DNA of 64,000 nucleotides from the NCBI GenBank assembly GCA_027486725.1, contig JAIXOP010000015.1, positions 341,950 through 405,949 of the forward strand, written 5' to 3'. Numbering within the stretch: the first letter of the stretch is position 1; every line of letters begins with the position of its first letter. Below the pieces are notes generated by a model. The model did no database searches, had not been told where the DNA came from, and worked only from the letters and a program-made list of their open reading frames with translations. The DNA is from Burkholderiales bacterium (GTDB lineage Bacteria; Pseudomonadota; Gammaproteobacteria; Burkholderiales; Burkholderiaceae_A). The position numbers and the translations under genes are program-made. This document shows, piece by piece, positions 8,901 through 21,162 of this stretch.

Positions 8901-10300
8901 GCCTGCGGGGGGACGAGGCCGCGATTCATCGCCTCGGCCGCCTGGGTCTGCTGCCGGCGGAATGCCGAGAGGGCCTCGGCCGTGCGCTGGGCATCGGCCA
9001 GGGGCTCCGGTGCGGTGTGGCCGGCCAGTAAGGCGATGGCAAAGAGCGCGGCATTGGCGGCGCCCGCCTCGCCGATGGCGAAGGTCGCCACGGGAATGCC
9101 TTTGGGCATCTGCACGATGCTCAGAAGAGAGTCCTCGCCCCGGAGGTATTTCGAGGGAATCGGAACCCCGAGCACGGGCACGGTGGTTTTGGCAGCGAGC
9201 ATGCCCGGCAGGTGGGCAGCCCCACCCGCGCCGGCAATGATGGCGGCCAGGCCACGCTCGGCGGCCGTCTGGGCGTAAGTGAAGAGGGTGTCGGGCATGC
9301 GGTGGGCTGACACCACCTGCACCTCATGCGGGATGCCGAACTGGTTCAACAGATCGACTGCCGGCTGCAGGGTGGGCAGATCCGAGGCCGAGCCCATGAC
9401 CAGACCAACCCGAGGCATGCGCTGGCCCGCAATTCGCCAGAGCGCCTCGCGGTAGCGTGCGGCGGTCTCGTGGCGGACCTGCTCGGGCAGCGCAGGCCCC
9501 GGAGCCTGCTTGTTCCAGTCGAGGGTCTCGAGGTAGTCGCGGATGGGCTGCTTGTCAAAGCTCGGCGGGTTGCTGCCGGGCTGCCACTGATCGGCGGGCC
9601 AGTAGCGCGATGAGTCGGGCGTGAGCACCTCGTCCATGAGGTGAAGGACCCCGCGGTCGTCGAGGCCAAACTCGAATTTGGTGTCGGCGATGATCAGGCC
9701 GCGGGCCGCGGCCTCGCGGGCCGCCTCGGTGTAGAGCTGGATGGAGATGCGGCGAATCTCTTCGGCCAGGGGAGCGCCGATCAGCGCCGCCGCCTGAGCA
9801 AAGCTGATGTTCTCGTCGTGGGCCCCCACCTCGGCCTTGTGGGCTGGGGTGAAGATCGGCTCGGGCAGTTGCTCGGCCATGCGCAGGCCCTTCGGCAGGG
9901 CGATGCCGCAGACCTCGCCAGTGGCCTGGTACTCCTTCCAGCCACTGCCAATCAGGTAGCCCCGCACCACAGCCTCGATGGGCACGGGCTTGAGCCGCTT
10001 GACGACCATGGCGCGGCCACGCACCTGGATGGCCTCGTGGGGCTGGACCACCGACTCTGGATCGATGCCGGTGAGCTGATTCGGAACGACGTGTGCCAGC
10101 CGCTCCATCCAGTACTGCGTGACGCGCGTGAGGATCACGCCCTTCTCGGCGATCGGCTCGGGCAGCACCACATCGAAGGCCGAGAGCCGGTCGGAGGCCA
10201 GCATCAGCAGATGCTGGTCACCCACGGCATAGAGATCGCGGACCTTGCCACGCCCCAGCAGGGGCAGGCTGCCGATCGAGGACTGGAAGAGCGCGCCCAC
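8897..10300 (-). CDS. purC/purE: SAICAR synthetase (PurC) - N5-CAIR mutase (PurE) fusion
   Basis: [28 protein letters not shown]...(PurC) continuing in frame into [43 protein letters not shown] (PurE). Confidence 0.93.
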   Translation of the reverse strand: MGALFQSSIGSLPLLGRGKVRDLYAVGDQHLLMLASDRLSAFDVVLPEPIAEKGVILTRVTQYWMERLAHVVPNQLTGIDPESVVQPHEAIQVRGRAMVVKRLKPVPIEAVVRGYLIGSGWKEYQATGEVCGIALPKGLRMAEQLPEPIFTPAHKAEVGAHDENISFAQAAALIGAPLAEEIRRISIQLYTEAAREAAARGLIIADTKFEFGLDDRGVLHLMDEVLTPDSSRYWPADQWQPGSNPPSFDKQPIRDYLETLDWNKQAPGPALPEQVRHETAARYREALWRIAGQRMPRVGLVMGSASDLPTLQPAVDLLNQFGIPHEVQVVSAHRMPDTLFTYAQTAAERGLAAIIAGAGGAAHLPGMLAAKTTVPVLGVPIPSKYLRGEDSLLSIVQMPKGIPVATFAIGEAGAANAALFAIALLAGHTAPEPLADAQRTAEALSAFRRQQTQAAEAMNRGLVPPQA

Positions 10301-10303
10301 TGC

Positions 10304-11368
10304 TTACTGAACCCGTTGGGCCAGCTGGCCCGAGGCGTAGGCCTGGGCCATCGCGGGAAGCGCGATGGGCTTGATCTTGCTCGCCATGCCGGCACAGCCG
10401 AACTCTTCGTAGCGCTGCTTGCAGATGGCCTCGGCGGCGATGCGGGCGGGCTTCAGGTACTCGCGAGGATCGAAGGCCGAAGGCTTCTCGGCAAAGAAGC
10501 GGCGGATGGCGGCCGTCATGGCCAGGCGAATGTCGGTGTCGATGTTGATCTTGCGCACGCCGTGCTGGATGGCCTTCTGGATTTCCTCGACGGGCACGCC
10601 GTAGGTCTCCTTCAGATCGCCACCAAACTCGCGAATGACCTGCAGAAGGTCCTGCGGCACCGACGAGGACCCGTGCATCACCAGGTGGGTGTTGGGAATG
10701 CGGGCGTGGATTTCTTTGATCCGATCGATGGCGAGGATGTCGCCGGTGGGCTTGCGGGTGAACTTGTAGGCGCCATGGCTGGTGCCAATTGCAATGGCCA
10801 GGGCGTCGAGCCCCGTCTGGCGAACGAAGTCGGCCGCCTGCTCGGGGTCGGTCAGCAGCTGATCGCGGGTCATGGTGGCGTCGGTGCCGTGGCCGTCTTC
10901 CTTATCGCCCTTCATGGTCTCGAGCGACCCCAGGCAGCCCAGCTCGCCCTCGACCGAGACGCCCTGGGCGTGGGCCATCGCCACCACATCTTTGGTGACC
11001 TGGACGTTGTACTCGTAGCTGGCGATGGTCTTGCCGTCGGCCTCGAGGGAGCCGTCCATCATGACGCTGGAGAAGCCCAGGTCCATCGCCCCCCGGCAGA
11101 CATCGGGGCTCTGACCGTGGTCCTGGTGCATGACCACGGGGATGTGGGGGTAGGACTCCACCGCCGCCTGAATCAGGTGCTTGAGGAAGCCCTCGCCGGC
11201 GTACTTCCGCGCCCCGGCACTGGCCTGCATGATGACCGGGGCGTCCACAGCTGCGGCAGCGCCCATGATGGCCTGAACCTGCTCCAGGTTGTTGACGTTG
11301 AAGGCCGGAATGCCATAGCCGTGCTCGGCGGCATGGTCGAGCAGCTGACGAAGGGAAACGAGTGCCAT
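10304..11368 (-). CDS. fba: class II fructose-bisphosphate aldolase
   Basis: [35 protein letters not shown]...VMHQDHGQS...[11 protein letters not shown]...VMHGSSSVP. Confidence 0.95.
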   Translation of the reverse strand: MALVSLRQLLDHAAEHGYGIPAFNVNNLEQVQAIMGAAAAVDAPVIMQASAGARKYAGEGFLKHLIQAAVESYPHIPVVMHQDHGQSPDVCRGAMDLGFSSVMMDGSLEADGKTIASYEYNVQVTKDVVAMAHAQGVSVEGELGCLGSLETMKGDKEDGHGTDATMTRDQLLTDPEQAADFVRQTGLDALAIAIGTSHGAYKFTRKPTGDILAIDRIKEIHARIPNTHLVMHGSSSVPQDLLQVIREFGGDLKETYGVPVEEIQKAIQHGVRKINIDTDIRLAMTAAIRRFFAEKPSAFDPREYLKPARIAAEAICKQRYEEFGCAGMASKIKPIALPAMAQAYASGQLAQRVQ

Positions 11369-11456
11369 AACAGAACGCTCCGAAGGGAATGGGGAAATAG
11401 GCTCGGGAATTTTGGAAAGCCGACATTTTCCCCCGGAAGCCCGCCGGGCTCAAATC

Positions 11457-12899
11457 CTAGGAATCGGCGCGCACCTGGACGATTTTGAGGGTGTTGGTTC
11501 CGCCGGGCTGGCCCAGGGGCTCGCCGATGGTGATGACCACCTGATCGCCCTCGCGCAGCAGGCCCTCGCTCAGCAGCAGTCGCTCGGCAGCAGCCAGCAC
11601 CTCCTCGCGGTCTAGGCCCGCTGCCGGCGAGAAGGCCACCGGGGCCACATCGCGATAGAGGGCCATCTTGCGCATCGTCGAGACCGAGGTCGACAGGGCA
11701 TAAATCGGCACACCGGCATTCAGGCGCGAGACCCAGAGGGGGGTCGCACCCGACTCCGTGAGGGCCACAATGGCCCGGATGGGCAGGTGTCGGGCGATGA
11801 AGAGACTCGCCATGGCAATCGACTGGTCGATGCGGCTGAAGGTCCGGTGCAGAAAGTGGCTGTCGAGCGTGGGCTCGCTCGACTTCTCGGCCTCGAGGCA
11901 GATGCGCGCCATGGTCTCCACCACACGGATGGGGTGCGCTCCCGCAGCGGTTTCGGCCGAGAGCATCACGGCGTCGGTGCCGTCGAGCACCGCATTGGCC
12001 ACGTCGGAGACCTCGGCGCGGGTCGGGACCGGCGCGGTGATCATCGACTCCATCATCTGGGTGGCCGTGATCGTGAGGCGGTTGGCCTCGCGGGCCATGC
12101 GGATCATGCGCTTTTGCAGGGCCGGCACAGCGGCCTCGCCAACCTCCACGGCGAGATCGCCCCGGGCCACCATCAGGCCCTCAGAGGCCTCAATGATCTC
12201 GGCCAGGTTTTCAATGGCCTCCACACGCTCGATCTTGGCGATGAGGGCGGCGGAACCCCCGGCCGCATGCATCAGGGCGCGCGCATCGTGGATGTCGGCA
12301 GCGCACTTGGGAAACGACAGGGCGAGATAGTCCACGCCGAGGCCAATGGCCGTGCGCAGGTCTTCTTTGTCTTTGGGGGTGAGGGCGGGGGCAGAGAGCC
12401 CGCCACCCAGTCGGTTGATGCCCTTGCGGTCGGAGAGCACCCCCGGCTCGGTGACCACGCAGTCGATGAAATCCGACCCCACCGACGCCACCCGCATGCG
12501 GATGAGACCATCGTTCAGCAGCAGGGTGTCGCCCGGCGACACATCCTGAACCAGCTCGGGGTAGTCGAGGCCCACGCGCTGAGCATCCCCGGGCTGGGTC
12601 GCGTGAACATCGAGGCGAAAGGCCTGGCCCATGGAGAGCGCCACCGGGCCCGAGCCAAACTTGGCCACGCGAATCTTGGGGCCCTGCAGGTCGGCCAGGA
12701 TGGCCACCGGCCGGCCTTCGGCCAGCGCCGCGGCACGAATGGCCTCGGCGCGCGCGCCATGCTCTTGGGCGGTGCCGTGGGAGAAGTTGAGCCGAAAGAC
12801 ATCGACGCCCGCGGCCACCAGCGCCCGGATCTGCTCGGGCGAGCTGCTCGATGGCCCCAGGGTGGCCACGATCTTGGTGGCGCGGGTGAGTGGCAGCAT
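11457..12899 (-). CDS. pyk: pyruvate kinase
   Basis: RATKIVATLGPSSSSPEQI...VDVFRLNFSHG...DLQGPKIRV...MVARGDLAVEV...TQMMESM. Confidence 0.96.
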   Translation of the reverse strand: MLPLTRATKIVATLGPSSSSPEQIRALVAAGVDVFRLNFSHGTAQEHGARAEAIRAAALAEGRPVAILADLQGPKIRVAKFGSGPVALSMGQAFRLDVHATQPGDAQRVGLDYPELVQDVSPGDTLLLNDGLIRMRVASVGSDFIDCVVTEPGVLSDRKGINRLGGGLSAPALTPKDKEDLRTAIGLGVDYLALSFPKCAADIHDARALMHAAGGSAALIAKIERVEAIENLAEIIEASEGLMVARGDLAVEVGEAAVPALQKRMIRMAREANRLTITATQMMESMITAPVPTRAEVSDVANAVLDGTDAVMLSAETAAGAHPIRVVETMARICLEAEKSSEPTLDSHFLHRTFSRIDQSIAMASLFIARHLPIRAIVALTESGATPLWVSRLNAGVPIYALSTSVSTMRKMALYRDVAPVAFSPAAGLDREEVLAAAERLLLSEGLLREGDQVVITIGEPLGQPGGTNTLKIVQVRADS

Positions 12900-12901
12900 G
12901 G

Positions 12902-14083
12902 TCAGGCAGCCCGCGCCTCAAGAGCTGCCACGGCCGGCAGCGTGCGCCCCTCGAGGAACTCGAGGAATGCACCACCCCCCGTGGAGATGTAGTCGATCTG
13001 ATTGGCGATGCCGTATTTGGCGATGGCCGCGAGGGTGTCGCCACCGCCCGCAATCGAGAACCCCTGGGCATGGGCGATCGCCGAGGCGAGGGTGCGCGTG
13101 CCGCCCGAGAACTGCTCAATCTCAAAGACACCCACCGGACCATTCCAGACGATGGTGCCGGCGTGGGCGATGATGCTAGCAAGCCGGGCTGCCGTCTTGG
13201 GGCCGATGTCGAGGATCAGGTCGTCGGGCGCGCAGTCGGTGGCAGCCACCTTGTTGGCACGCGCCTGGGCACTGAATTCATTGGCCGTGACCACGTCCTC
13301 GGGGATGGGCACCTCGGCGCCACGGGCCTTCATGATCTCCATGATCGTCTTGGCCTCGGGAATGAGATCAATCTCAGCGAGCGACTTGCCAATCGGCAGG
13401 CCCTGCGCGGCCATGAAGGTGTTGGCGATGCCCCCACCCACGATGAGCTGGTCGACCTTCTCGGCCAGCGACTTCAAGATGGTGAGCTTGGTCGAGACCT
13501 TCGACCCCGCCACGATGGCCACGAGCGGACGGCGTGGCGACTCCAGGGCCTTGCCCAGGGCATCGAGCTCGGCGGCCAGCAGAGGTCCGGCGCAGGCGAT
13601 GGGTGCAAATTGGGCCATCCCGTGGGTGGTGGCCTCGGCGCGGTGCGCAGTGCCAAAGGCGTCGTTCACATACACATCGCAGAGCGCTGCCATCTTCTGG
13701 GCGAGCGCCGGGTCGTCCTTCTTCTCGCCCCGGTTGCAGCGGCAGTTTTCGAGCATGACCAGCTCTCCAGGCTCGCAGCGGAATCCGCCGTCGACCCAGT
13801 CGGGCACCAGGGGCACCTTGCGGCCGAGGAGCTCGGCGAGTCGGGCCGCCACGGGCGCGAGCGAATCCTCGGGCTTGACCTCGCCCTCGGTGGGCCGGCC
13901 CAGGTGGGAGGTCACCATCACGGCGGCCCCGGCCCGAAGTGCCTGCTCAATGGCCGGCACCGATGCGCGGATGCGCGAGTCGTCGGTGATGCGGCCCGCG
14001 TCGTCTTGCGGCACGTTGAGGTCGGCCCGGATGAAGACCCGCTGGCCTGCCAGCGGGAGGTCGGTCATGCGCAGAAACTTCAT
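12902..14083 (-). CDS. pgk: phosphoglycerate kinase
   Basis: [14 protein letters not shown]...[14 protein letters not shown]...[19 protein letters not shown]...[15 protein letters not shown]. Confidence 0.96.
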   Translation of the reverse strand: MKFLRMTDLPLAGQRVFIRADLNVPQDDAGRITDDSRIRASVPAIEQALRAGAAVMVTSHLGRPTEGEVKPEDSLAPVAARLAELLGRKVPLVPDWVDGGFRCEPGELVMLENCRCNRGEKKDDPALAQKMAALCDVYVNDAFGTAHRAEATTHGMAQFAPIACAGPLLAAELDALGKALESPRRPLVAIVAGSKVSTKLTILKSLAEKVDQLIVGGGIANTFMAAQGLPIGKSLAEIDLIPEAKTIMEIMKARGAEVPIPEDVVTANEFSAQARANKVAATDCAPDDLILDIGPKTAARLASIIAHAGTIVWNGPVGVFEIEQFSGGTRTLASAIAHAQGFSIAGGGDTLAAIAKYGIANQIDYISTGGGAFLEFLEGRTLPAVAALEARAA

Positions 14084-14098
14084 GCTGATCTCGCCGCC

Positions 14099-15115
14099 TT
14101 ATTTCGCGGCCATGAGGGCCACGGTGGTGTCGAGCATCCGGTTGGAGAAGCCCCACTCGTTGTCGTACCAGGAGAGGATTTTCACCAGACGGCCATCGGG
14201 CGAGACGCGGGTCTGGGTGGCATCGAACACGCTGGAGTGGGGGTCGTGGTTGAAGTCGATGGAGACCAGCGGCGCAGTGTTGTAGCCCAGAACGCCCTTG
14301 AGCTCTCCCTCGGCGGCCGCCTTGATCAGGGCATTGACCTCATCGACCGTGGTCTTGCGGCCCGCGGTGAAGGAGAGGTCCACGACCGACACGTTGATCG
14401 TGGGCACGCGCATCGCAAAGCCATCGAGCTTGCCGTTGAGCTCGGGCAGCACCAGGCCCACCGCCGCGGCCGCACCGGTTTTGGTGGGGATCATCGACAT
14501 GGTGGCCGAGCGGGCACGGCGCAGGTCCTCGTGATACACGTCGGTGAGGACCTGATCGTTGGTGTAGGCGTGGATGGTGGTCATGAGGCCGGCCTCAATG
14601 CCGAGCGCGCCATGCAGGACCTTGGCCACCGGGGCCAGGCAGTTGGTGGTGCAGCTCGCATTGGAGATCACCGTGTGCGAGGACTTCAGCACGCCCTGGT
14701 TCACCCCATAGACCACCGTGGCATCGACATCGCTGCCGCCCGGGGCCGAGATCACCACCTTCTTGGCGCCGCCCTGCAGGTGGGCGCTGGCCTTGGCCTT
14801 GCTCGTGAAAAAGCCCGTGCACTCGAGCACCACATCCACCCCAAGGTCGCCCCAGGGCAGCTCGGCGGGGTTGCGGTTGGCCAGCACACGAATGCGGTCG
14901 CCATTGACCACCATGAAGTCGCCATCGACCGAGACCGTGCCGGGAAACTTGCCGTGGGCGGTGTCGTATTGGGTCAGGTGGGCATTGGTCTCAGCCTTGC
15001 CGAGGTCGTTGATGGCAACAATCTCGATGTCGTGTTTCTTGCCGCCCTCGTAGTGGGCACGCAGAACATTTCGGCCGATGCGGCCGTAGCCATTGATGGC
15101 AACGCGGATGGTCAT
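14099..15115 (-). CDS. gap: glyceraldehyde-3-phosphate dehydrogenase
   Basis: [18 protein letters not shown]...[20 protein letters not shown]...[15 protein letters not shown]. Confidence 0.97.
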   Translation of the reverse strand: MTIRVAINGYGRIGRNVLRAHYEGGKKHDIEIVAINDLGKAETNAHLTQYDTAHGKFPGTVSVDGDFMVVNGDRIRVLANRNPAELPWGDLGVDVVLECTGFFTSKAKASAHLQGGAKKVVISAPGGSDVDATVVYGVNQGVLKSSHTVISNASCTTNCLAPVAKVLHGALGIEAGLMTTIHAYTNDQVLTDVYHEDLRRARSATMSMIPTKTGAAAAVGLVLPELNGKLDGFAMRVPTINVSVVDLSFTAGRKTTVDEVNALIKAAAEGELKGVLGYNTAPLVSIDFNHDPHSSVFDATQTRVSPDGRLVKILSWYDNEWGFSNRMLDTTVALMAAK

Positions 15116-15163
15116 GGGAAGCTCCTGGACAGGTTGGATAGAAGAGAGGTTGCGAACAAAGGG

Positions 15164-17218
15164 CTAGGCAAGGACCTCGCGCGCCGCCTGGGCCAGCGCT
15201 GCAGCGGTGATGCCAAAGGTCTCGTAGAGCACCGGGGCCGGGGCGGAGTCGCCAAAGCGCGAGAGGCCGACCACGGCCTGGCACTGATACTTCCACCAGG
15301 TGTCGGGCACGCCGGCCTCGATGGCCAGGCGCGGGACGCCCGCAGGCAGCACCTCGGCGCGATACTGGGCGCTCTGCCGGTCAAAGGCATTCGTGCTGGG
15401 CATCGAGACCACCCGAACCCGTCGGCCTTCGGCGCGCAGCGTCTGGGCGGCCTGGTGGGCCAGCGACAGCTCCGACCCACAGCCAATCAGCACCACCTCG
15501 GGCTGGCCGTCGCACGAGAGCACGTAGCCGCCGCGGCGCGCCTGGGCGAACTGCGATGGGTCGCAAATCATCTGCGGCACGGCCTGCCGCGAGAGCAGGA
15601 GGGCCGAGGGCCCCTGGATGCGCTCCAGGGCCACTGCCCAGGCGGCCGTGGTCTCCACGGCATCGGCGGGACGCCAGACATCGAGGTTGGGAATGATGCG
15701 CAGGCTGGCCGGATGCTCCACGGGCTGGTGGGTGGGGCCGTCCTCGCCCAGGCCGATCGAGTCGTGGGTGAAGACATGGATGACCCGCTGGTTCATGAGG
15801 GCCGCCATGCGAACCGCATTGCGCGAGTAATCGGAGAAGGTGAGGAAGGTGCCGCAGAACGGAATGAAGCCGCCGTGCAGTGCCAGGCCGTTGCAGATCG
15901 CAGCCATGCCGAACTCCCGCACGCCATAGGAGATGTGGCGGCCGAGCTGCAGGCTGCCCTGCTCGTCCACCGTCAAGGGGGCAACCCCCTTCCAGTTGGT
16001 GAGGTTGCTGCCGGTGAGGTCGGCCGAGCCGCCCAGCATGGCGGGAACGTGGGGGGCGATGGCATCGAGAACCATCTGCGAGGCCTTGCGGGTGGCCACC
16101 TTGGGGGGCTCGGCGCAGAGCTGCTGCACCAGCGCCTCGATGCGCTGGGCGAAGTCTGCCGGCAGCGCGCCCGACCAGCGGGCCTCCAGGGCCTGGGCCA
16201 GCTCGGGATGGGCGGCACGGTAGGCGGCCATGCGGGCATTCCAGTCGGCCTCGAGCTGGGCGCCCTGGGCGCGGGCGTCCCAGGCCTTGGCCACGTGGGC
16301 GGGAACCTCGAAGGGCGGGTAGTTCCAGCCGATGGACTCGCGCGTGAGGTGGATTTCGGCCTCGCCCAGCGCCTCGCCATGGGCCTTGGCGGTGCCCGCG
16401 CGGTTGGGGGATCCGCGGCCAATCTGGGTCTTGCTGATGATGAGCGTGGGGGCAAGACGGCCGCCCTGGGCCGGGTTGCCGGCGGACCATGCGCGGGCCT
16501 GGGCGATGGCGGCATCCACAGCGGCCACATCGTGGCCATCGATGGGGCCAATCACATTCCAGCCGTAGGCGCGGAACCGGGCGGCGGTGTCGTCGCGGAA
16601 CCAGCCGCGCACATCGCCATCGATCGAGATGCCGTTGTCGTCGTAGAGCGCAATGAGTTTGGAGAGCCCCCAGACGCCGGCGAGAGCGCAGGCCTCGTGG
16701 CTGATGCCTTCCATCAGGCAGCCATCGCCCAGAAACACATAGGTGTTGTGGTCGACGATGGTGTGGCCGGGACGATTGAATTCGGCGGCCAGCAGGCGCT
16801 CGGCCAGAGCCAGGCCCACCGCATTGGTGATGCCTTGGCCCAGCGGCCCGGTGGTGGTCTCGACCCCGGGGGTGATGCCGACCTCGGGGTGGCCCGGGGT
16901 TTTCGAATGGAGCTGGCGGAAGTTGCGGATCTCCTCCATCGGCAGGTCATAGCCCGTGAGGTGGAGCAGCGCATAAATCAGCATCGAGCCATGGCCATTG
17001 CTCACCACAAAACGGTCGCGGTCGGGCCAGGCGGGGTTGGTGGGGTTGTGGCGCAGATGCCGATGCCAGAGGGCCACGGCCATGTCGGCCATGCCCATCG
17101 GCATGCCGGGATGGCCGGAGTTGGCCTTCTGCACCGCGTCCATCGCCAGGGCACGAATGACGTTGGCGAGGTCCTGGTCGGTGCAGGACAGCGAATTTTG
17201 AACGACGTTGGTCACCAC
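15164..17218 (-). CDS. tkt: transketolase
   Basis: [35 protein letters not shown]...[12 protein letters not shown]...; GTG start chosen from AAGGAG upstream. Confidence 0.96.
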   Translation of the reverse strand: MVTNVVQNSLSCTDQDLANVIRALAMDAVQKANSGHPGMPMGMADMAVALWHRHLRHNPTNPAWPDRDRFVVSNGHGSMLIYALLHLTGYDLPMEEIRNFRQLHSKTPGHPEVGITPGVETTTGPLGQGITNAVGLALAERLLAAEFNRPGHTIVDHNTYVFLGDGCLMEGISHEACALAGVWGLSKLIALYDDNGISIDGDVRGWFRDDTAARFRAYGWNVIGPIDGHDVAAVDAAIAQARAWSAGNPAQGGRLAPTLIISKTQIGRGSPNRAGTAKAHGEALGEAEIHLTRESIGWNYPPFEVPAHVAKAWDARAQGAQLEADWNARMAAYRAAHPELAQALEARWSGALPADFAQRIEALVQQLCAEPPKVATRKASQMVLDAIAPHVPAMLGGSADLTGSNLTNWKGVAPLTVDEQGSLQLGRHISYGVREFGMAAICNGLALHGGFIPFCGTFLTFSDYSRNAVRMAALMNQRVIHVFTHDSIGLGEDGPTHQPVEHPASLRIIPNLDVWRPADAVETTAAWAVALERIQGPSALLLSRQAVPQMICDPSQFAQARRGGYVLSCDGQPEVVLIGCGSELSLAHQAAQTLRAEGRRVRVVSMPSTNAFDRQSAQYRAEVLPAGVPRLAIEAGVPDTWWKYQCQAVVGLSRFGDSAPAPVLYETFGITAAALAQAAREVLA

Positions 17219-17310
17219 CGGGTCTCCTTGAGCGCGCACCCGGGTCCGCCGCGAGCGGCCCCAGCCAGTTGCATGGGCCTCGATTCTACTCGGGGGCGGG
17301 ACCGGGGCCC

Positions 17311-17349
17311 GAATGTGCAAGACGAATGTGCAAGACGAATGTGCAAGAC
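17311..17349. repeat. 3 x 13-bp tandem repeat GAATGTGCAAGAC
   Basis: Three exact copies immediately upstream of rsmE. Confidence 0.95.
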
Positions 17350-17358
17350 AATGGCTCC

Positions 17359-18096
17359 ATGATTCCCCGCGCCCTGCACCATCCCCTCCTCGCCGGCACC
17401 CAGACCCTGGGCACCGAGGCCAGCCACCACCTGCTGCGTGTGCTTCGCTGTCGGGCGGGCGATGCCCTGGTGCTCTTCGATGGCCAGGGCCTGGAGGCCG
17501 AAGCCACCATCGCCCGCACCGACGGCGGTGAGTGCGTCGTGGAGGTGGGCGAACCCCGGCCCTGCGAGCGCGAGTCGCCCCTGCAGGTCCACGTGATCCA
17601 GGCCCTCTGCCTGGGCGACAAGATGGACTGGGTGGTTCAAAAGGCCACCGAGCTCGGCGCGGCGGCCATCTGGCCTCTGCGGGCCGAGCGCAGCCAGCTC
17701 AAGCTCGACGAGGCCCGGGCGGCCAAGCGGCAACTGCACTGGCAGCGGGTGGCCGAGTCGGCCTCGGCCCAGTCCGGGCGCAGTCGGGTGCCCGAGGTTC
17801 AGCCGGTGGCCGAGCTGCGGGGGGTCTTGGTGGAATTTGCCCAGGCCCGTGGGCAGGACCCCGGGGTGCAGGGCCTGATGCTCGACCCCCACGGCGGCAC
17901 CTCGGTGCTGCAGGCCCCCGCTGCGCGCCAGGTCTGGGTCGCGATTGGCCCCGAGTCGGGCTGGAGCGATGCCGAGGAGCAGCAGCTCATTGCTGCCGGC
18001 TTTCTCCGTGCCCGCCTCGGCCCGCGCATTCTGCGCACCGAGACGGTGGCCGCGGTCGTGCTGACGGCCCTGGCGATCCGCGCCGGGGAGTTCTAG
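17359..18096 (+). CDS. rsmE: 16S rRNA (uracil(1498)-N(3))-methyltransferase
   Basis: [24 protein letters not shown]...[20 protein letters not shown]...[14 protein letters not shown]...[14 protein letters not shown]. Confidence 0.94.
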   Translation: MIPRALHHPLLAGTQTLGTEASHHLLRVLRCRAGDALVLFDGQGLEAEATIARTDGGECVVEVGEPRPCERESPLQVHVIQALCLGDKMDWVVQKATELGAAAIWPLRAERSQLKLDEARAAKRQLHWQRVAESASAQSGRSRVPEVQPVAELRGVLVEFAQARGQDPGVQGLMLDPHGGTSVLQAPAARQVWVAIGPESGWSDAEEQQLIAAGFLRARLGPRILRTETVAAVVLTALAIRAGEF

Positions 18097-20378
18097 CCGC
18101 CCGCCTTGGCGGCTGTCGCGTCGAGCACCGTCAGGGCGGTCATGTTCACGATGCGCCGGACGGTGGCCGAGGAGGTCAGGATGTGGACCGGGGCGGCACA
18201 GCCCAACAAAATCGGTCCCACCGCCACCCCATTGCCGCTGGCGGTTTTCAGCAGGTTGTAGGCGATGTTGGCCGACTCCATGCTCGGCATGACCAGCAGA
18301 TTGGCCTCGCCCTGCAGCGTGCTCTCGGGCAGGATCTGCGCGCGCGCGGCCGGATCGAGGGCCAGATCGCCGTGCATTTCGCCGTCGATGTTGAGCTCGG
18401 GGGCCCGGGCGCGAATGATGGCCAGGGCCTCGCGCATGCGCAGTGCGCCCTCGGAGTCGCGCGAGCCGAAGTTGCTCTCGCTCAGCAGCGCAACGCGGGG
18501 CTCAATGCCCAGGCGCCGCAGCTCGTGGGCGGCCATCAGCGTGATCTGCGCGAGCTCCTCGCCACTGGGCAGGGCATTCACGTGGGTGTCGACAATCGCC
18601 ACCGTGCGCGAGGGCAGCATGAGAATGTTCATCGCCGCATAGACCGAGGTGTCGGGGCGGCGCCCCAGAACCTGGTCGACGTAATGCAGATGCAGGCTGT
18701 GGATGCCGAAGGTGCCGCAGACCATGCCATCGGCATCGCCCTTGTGGATCATCATGGCGCCGATGAGCGAGTGCCTCCGGCGCATTTCGATCTGAGCGTA
18801 TTGCAGGGTCACACCTTGCCGGCAGGTCATCTGCCGATAGGTCTCCACGTAGTCTTTGTAGCGCGGATCGTCTTGGGGATTCACGATGGTGAAGTCCACG
18901 CCGTCCTTCAGACGCAGGCCATAGCGCTCGATGCGGCGGCCGATGACCTCGGGGCGTCCGACCAGAATGGGCTGGGCCAGGCCCTCGTCGACCACCACCT
19001 GAACAGCCCGCAGCACGCGCTCTTCCTCACCCTCGGCATAGACGATGCGGGCGCCGCCGGCGCGCCGGGCGGCCGCCATGATGGGCTTCATGAAGTTGCC
19101 CGAGTGGTAGACAAACTCCTGCAGCCGCTCGACGTAGGCCGTCATGTCGGCGATGGGGCGCGAGGCAACGCCGTCGGCCATGGCCGCCTCGGCCACGGCC
19201 GGGGCGATCTTCACAATCAGGCGCGGGTCGAAGGGCTTGGGAATGAGGTATTTCGGGCCAAAGCTGAGGCCCGCAGTGCCATAGGCGGCCGCCACGACCT
19301 CGTTTTGCTCGGCGCGGGCGAGATCGGCCACAGCACGCACCGCGGCCAGCTCCATATTGCGGGTGATCGTCGTGGCGCCCACATCGAGGGCGCCGCGGAA
19401 GATGAAGGGGAAGCACAGGACGTTGTTGACCTGGTTGGGATAATCGGTGCGTCCGGTGGAGATGATGGCGTCGCTGCGAACGGCCTCGACCTGCTCGGGC
19501 AGGATCTCCGGGGTCGGGTTGGCCAGCGCAAAAATGAGTGGGTTGGCCGCCATCTTGGCGACCATCTCGGGCTTGAGCACACCGCCGGCCGAGAGCCCCA
19601 AGAAAACATCCGCGCCCTCGATGACCTCGGCCAGGGTGCGCGCCGAGGTCGGCTGGGCAAAGCGCGCCTTCTCGGGGTCCATCAGGCTGGTGCGGCCCTC
19701 ATAGACAACTCCCTCAATGTCGGTGACCCAGATGTTCTGGCGTGGCAGGCCCAGGTCGAGCAGCAGATCGAGGCAGGCCAGGGCCGCCGCACCCGCGCCC
19801 GAGACCACGAGTTTGATCTCGTCGATCTTTTTGCCCACCACGGCCAGGCCGTTGGTGAAGGCAGCACCCACCACGATCGCAGTGCCGTGCTGATCGTCGT
19901 GGAACACGGGGATCTTCATGCGCTCGCGCAGCTTGCGCTCCACGGCAAAGCAGTCGGGGGCCTTGATGTCTTCGAGGTTGATGCCGCCGAAGGTGGGCTC
20001 CAGGGCCGCGATGATCTCGACGAGTCGGTCGACGTCGGTCTCATTGACCTCGATGTCGAAGACATCGATGCCCGCAAACTTTTTGAACAGGACGGCCTTG
20101 CCTTCCATGACCGGTTTGGCCGCCAGGGGGCCGATGTTGCCCAGGCCCAGCACTGCCGTGCCGTTGGTGATCACCGCGACCAGGTTGCCGCGCGCGGTGT
20201 AGCGAAAGGCATTGATGGGGTCGGAGACGATTTCTTCGCAGGCAGCGGCCACCCCGGGGGAGTAGGCCAGGGCCAGATCGCGCTGGTTGGTGAGCTGCTT
20301 GGTGGGCGTGACCGAGAGCTTTCCGGGGGTTGGAAACTCGTGGTACTCCAGGGCCTGCTTGCGAAAATTGCTATCCAT
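18093..20378 (-). CDS. maeB: NADP-dependent malic enzyme with phosphotransacetylase-like C-terminal domain
   Basis: [17 protein letters not shown]...[17 protein letters not shown]...; C-terminal PTA-like domain [18 protein letters not shown]...[25 protein letters not shown]-type. Confidence 0.94.
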   Translation of the reverse strand: MDSNFRKQALEYHEFPTPGKLSVTPTKQLTNQRDLALAYSPGVAAACEEIVSDPINAFRYTARGNLVAVITNGTAVLGLGNIGPLAAKPVMEGKAVLFKKFAGIDVFDIEVNETDVDRLVEIIAALEPTFGGINLEDIKAPDCFAVERKLRERMKIPVFHDDQHGTAIVVGAAFTNGLAVVGKKIDEIKLVVSGAGAAALACLDLLLDLGLPRQNIWVTDIEGVVYEGRTSLMDPEKARFAQPTSARTLAEVIEGADVFLGLSAGGVLKPEMVAKMAANPLIFALANPTPEILPEQVEAVRSDAIISTGRTDYPNQVNNVLCFPFIFRGALDVGATTITRNMELAAVRAVADLARAEQNEVVAAAYGTAGLSFGPKYLIPKPFDPRLIVKIAPAVAEAAMADGVASRPIADMTAYVERLQEFVYHSGNFMKPIMAAARRAGGARIVYAEGEEERVLRAVQVVVDEGLAQPILVGRPEVIGRRIERYGLRLKDGVDFTIVNPQDDPRYKDYVETYRQMTCRQGVTLQYAQIEMRRRHSLIGAMMIHKGDADGMVCGTFGIHSLHLHYVDQVLGRRPDTSVYAAMNILMLPSRTVAIVDTHVNALPSGEELAQITLMAAHELRRLGIEPRVALLSESNFGSRDSEGALRMREALAIIRARAPELNIDGEMHGDLALDPAARAQILPESTLQGEANLLVMPSMESANIAYNLLKTASGNGVAVGPILLGCAAPVHILTSSATVRRIVNMTALTVLDATAAKAGG

Positions 20379-20456
20379 GGTGCGGTTCCTCGGCAAGCCA
20401 CCGAGAATACACCCAGGCGCGCGCCCATCCCGAGAGGGCAGCGCGCGACAGCCGCC

Positions 20457-21134
20457 TTAGGCCAGCACGCGCCCTCGAGCCGCCGCCTGGATGTTGGCCC
20501 GCATGCCGATGATTTTTTCCGGATAGAGGGTCTCGCCATCGGGCCCCACGCCCACATATGCCCGCAGAGCGGCCTCGAGGTCGCCGTAGCGCGCCAGATA
20601 CTCGCGAATGATGGCCGAGCCCACATAGATATTGATGCGCGGATCGAGCGCGGTTTCGGTGCCACCAAAGGGCTGGAACTTGTCGGCGTGGATCTGGGGC
20701 ATGACCTGCATCAGGCCCGAGGCCCCCACGCTGCTCTCGGCAAAGGGGTTGAAGCTCGACTCCACGGCAATGACCGCCAGCACCAGGTGGGGATCGACAT
20801 TGTGCCGCTCGGCGGCGTCGTAACTCGCCAGCACGATCTCCTTTACGGCCACCCGGGAGACGCGGTAGCGCTTGGAGATCCAGGCCGCGATGCGGGCCTG
20901 CTCGGGCGTGAGCGCGTTGGACGGGGCGGGGCGAGGAAGCGCCGTTTCGGTGGTGGGCAGAGCAGGTGCCGTGGCCTCGGTGGCAATCGAGATCCAGGCG
21001 GCGATGCGGCTGCGGCCCTCGGCGGTGCCCACCGTGAAGAACACCAGAAGAGCGCCAACCAACAGCAGCGTCCCCCAGCGTTCGCTGGCCACTTGGGGCG
21101 GCGGGGGTGGACTGTGGTGGTGGCGAAGGCGCAT
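20457..21134 (-). CDS. membrane-anchored lytic transglycosylase (SLT domain)
   Basis: N-terminal TM WGTLLLVGALLVFFTVG; HLVLAVIAVESSFNPFAESSVGASGLMQVMPQ...DPRINIYVGSAIIREYLARYGDLEAALRAY. Confidence 0.88.
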   Translation of the reverse strand: MRLRHHHSPPPPPQVASERWGTLLLVGALLVFFTVGTAEGRSRIAAWISIATEATAPALPTTETALPRPAPSNALTPEQARIAAWISKRYRVSRVAVKEIVLASYDAAERHNVDPHLVLAVIAVESSFNPFAESSVGASGLMQVMPQIHADKFQPFGGTETALDPRINIYVGSAIIREYLARYGDLEAALRAYVGVGPDGETLYPEKIIGMRANIQAAARGRVLA

Positions 21135-21162
21135 GGGATGGTCTCGATGGACTGGGGGAGGC

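Noticed and set aside
7644-11488. Long plus-strand ORFs (7644-9278 and 9641-11488)
   Set aside because: Antisense to purK, purC/E and fba.
12890-17362. 1490-aa ORF on plus strand
   Set aside because: Antisense to pgk, gap and tkt, whose products are unmistakable; a GC-rich codon-bias artefact.
20870-21010. Duplicated RIAAWIS segment in the lytic transglycosylase
   Set aside because: Only a short imperfect internal repeat; no wider structure.
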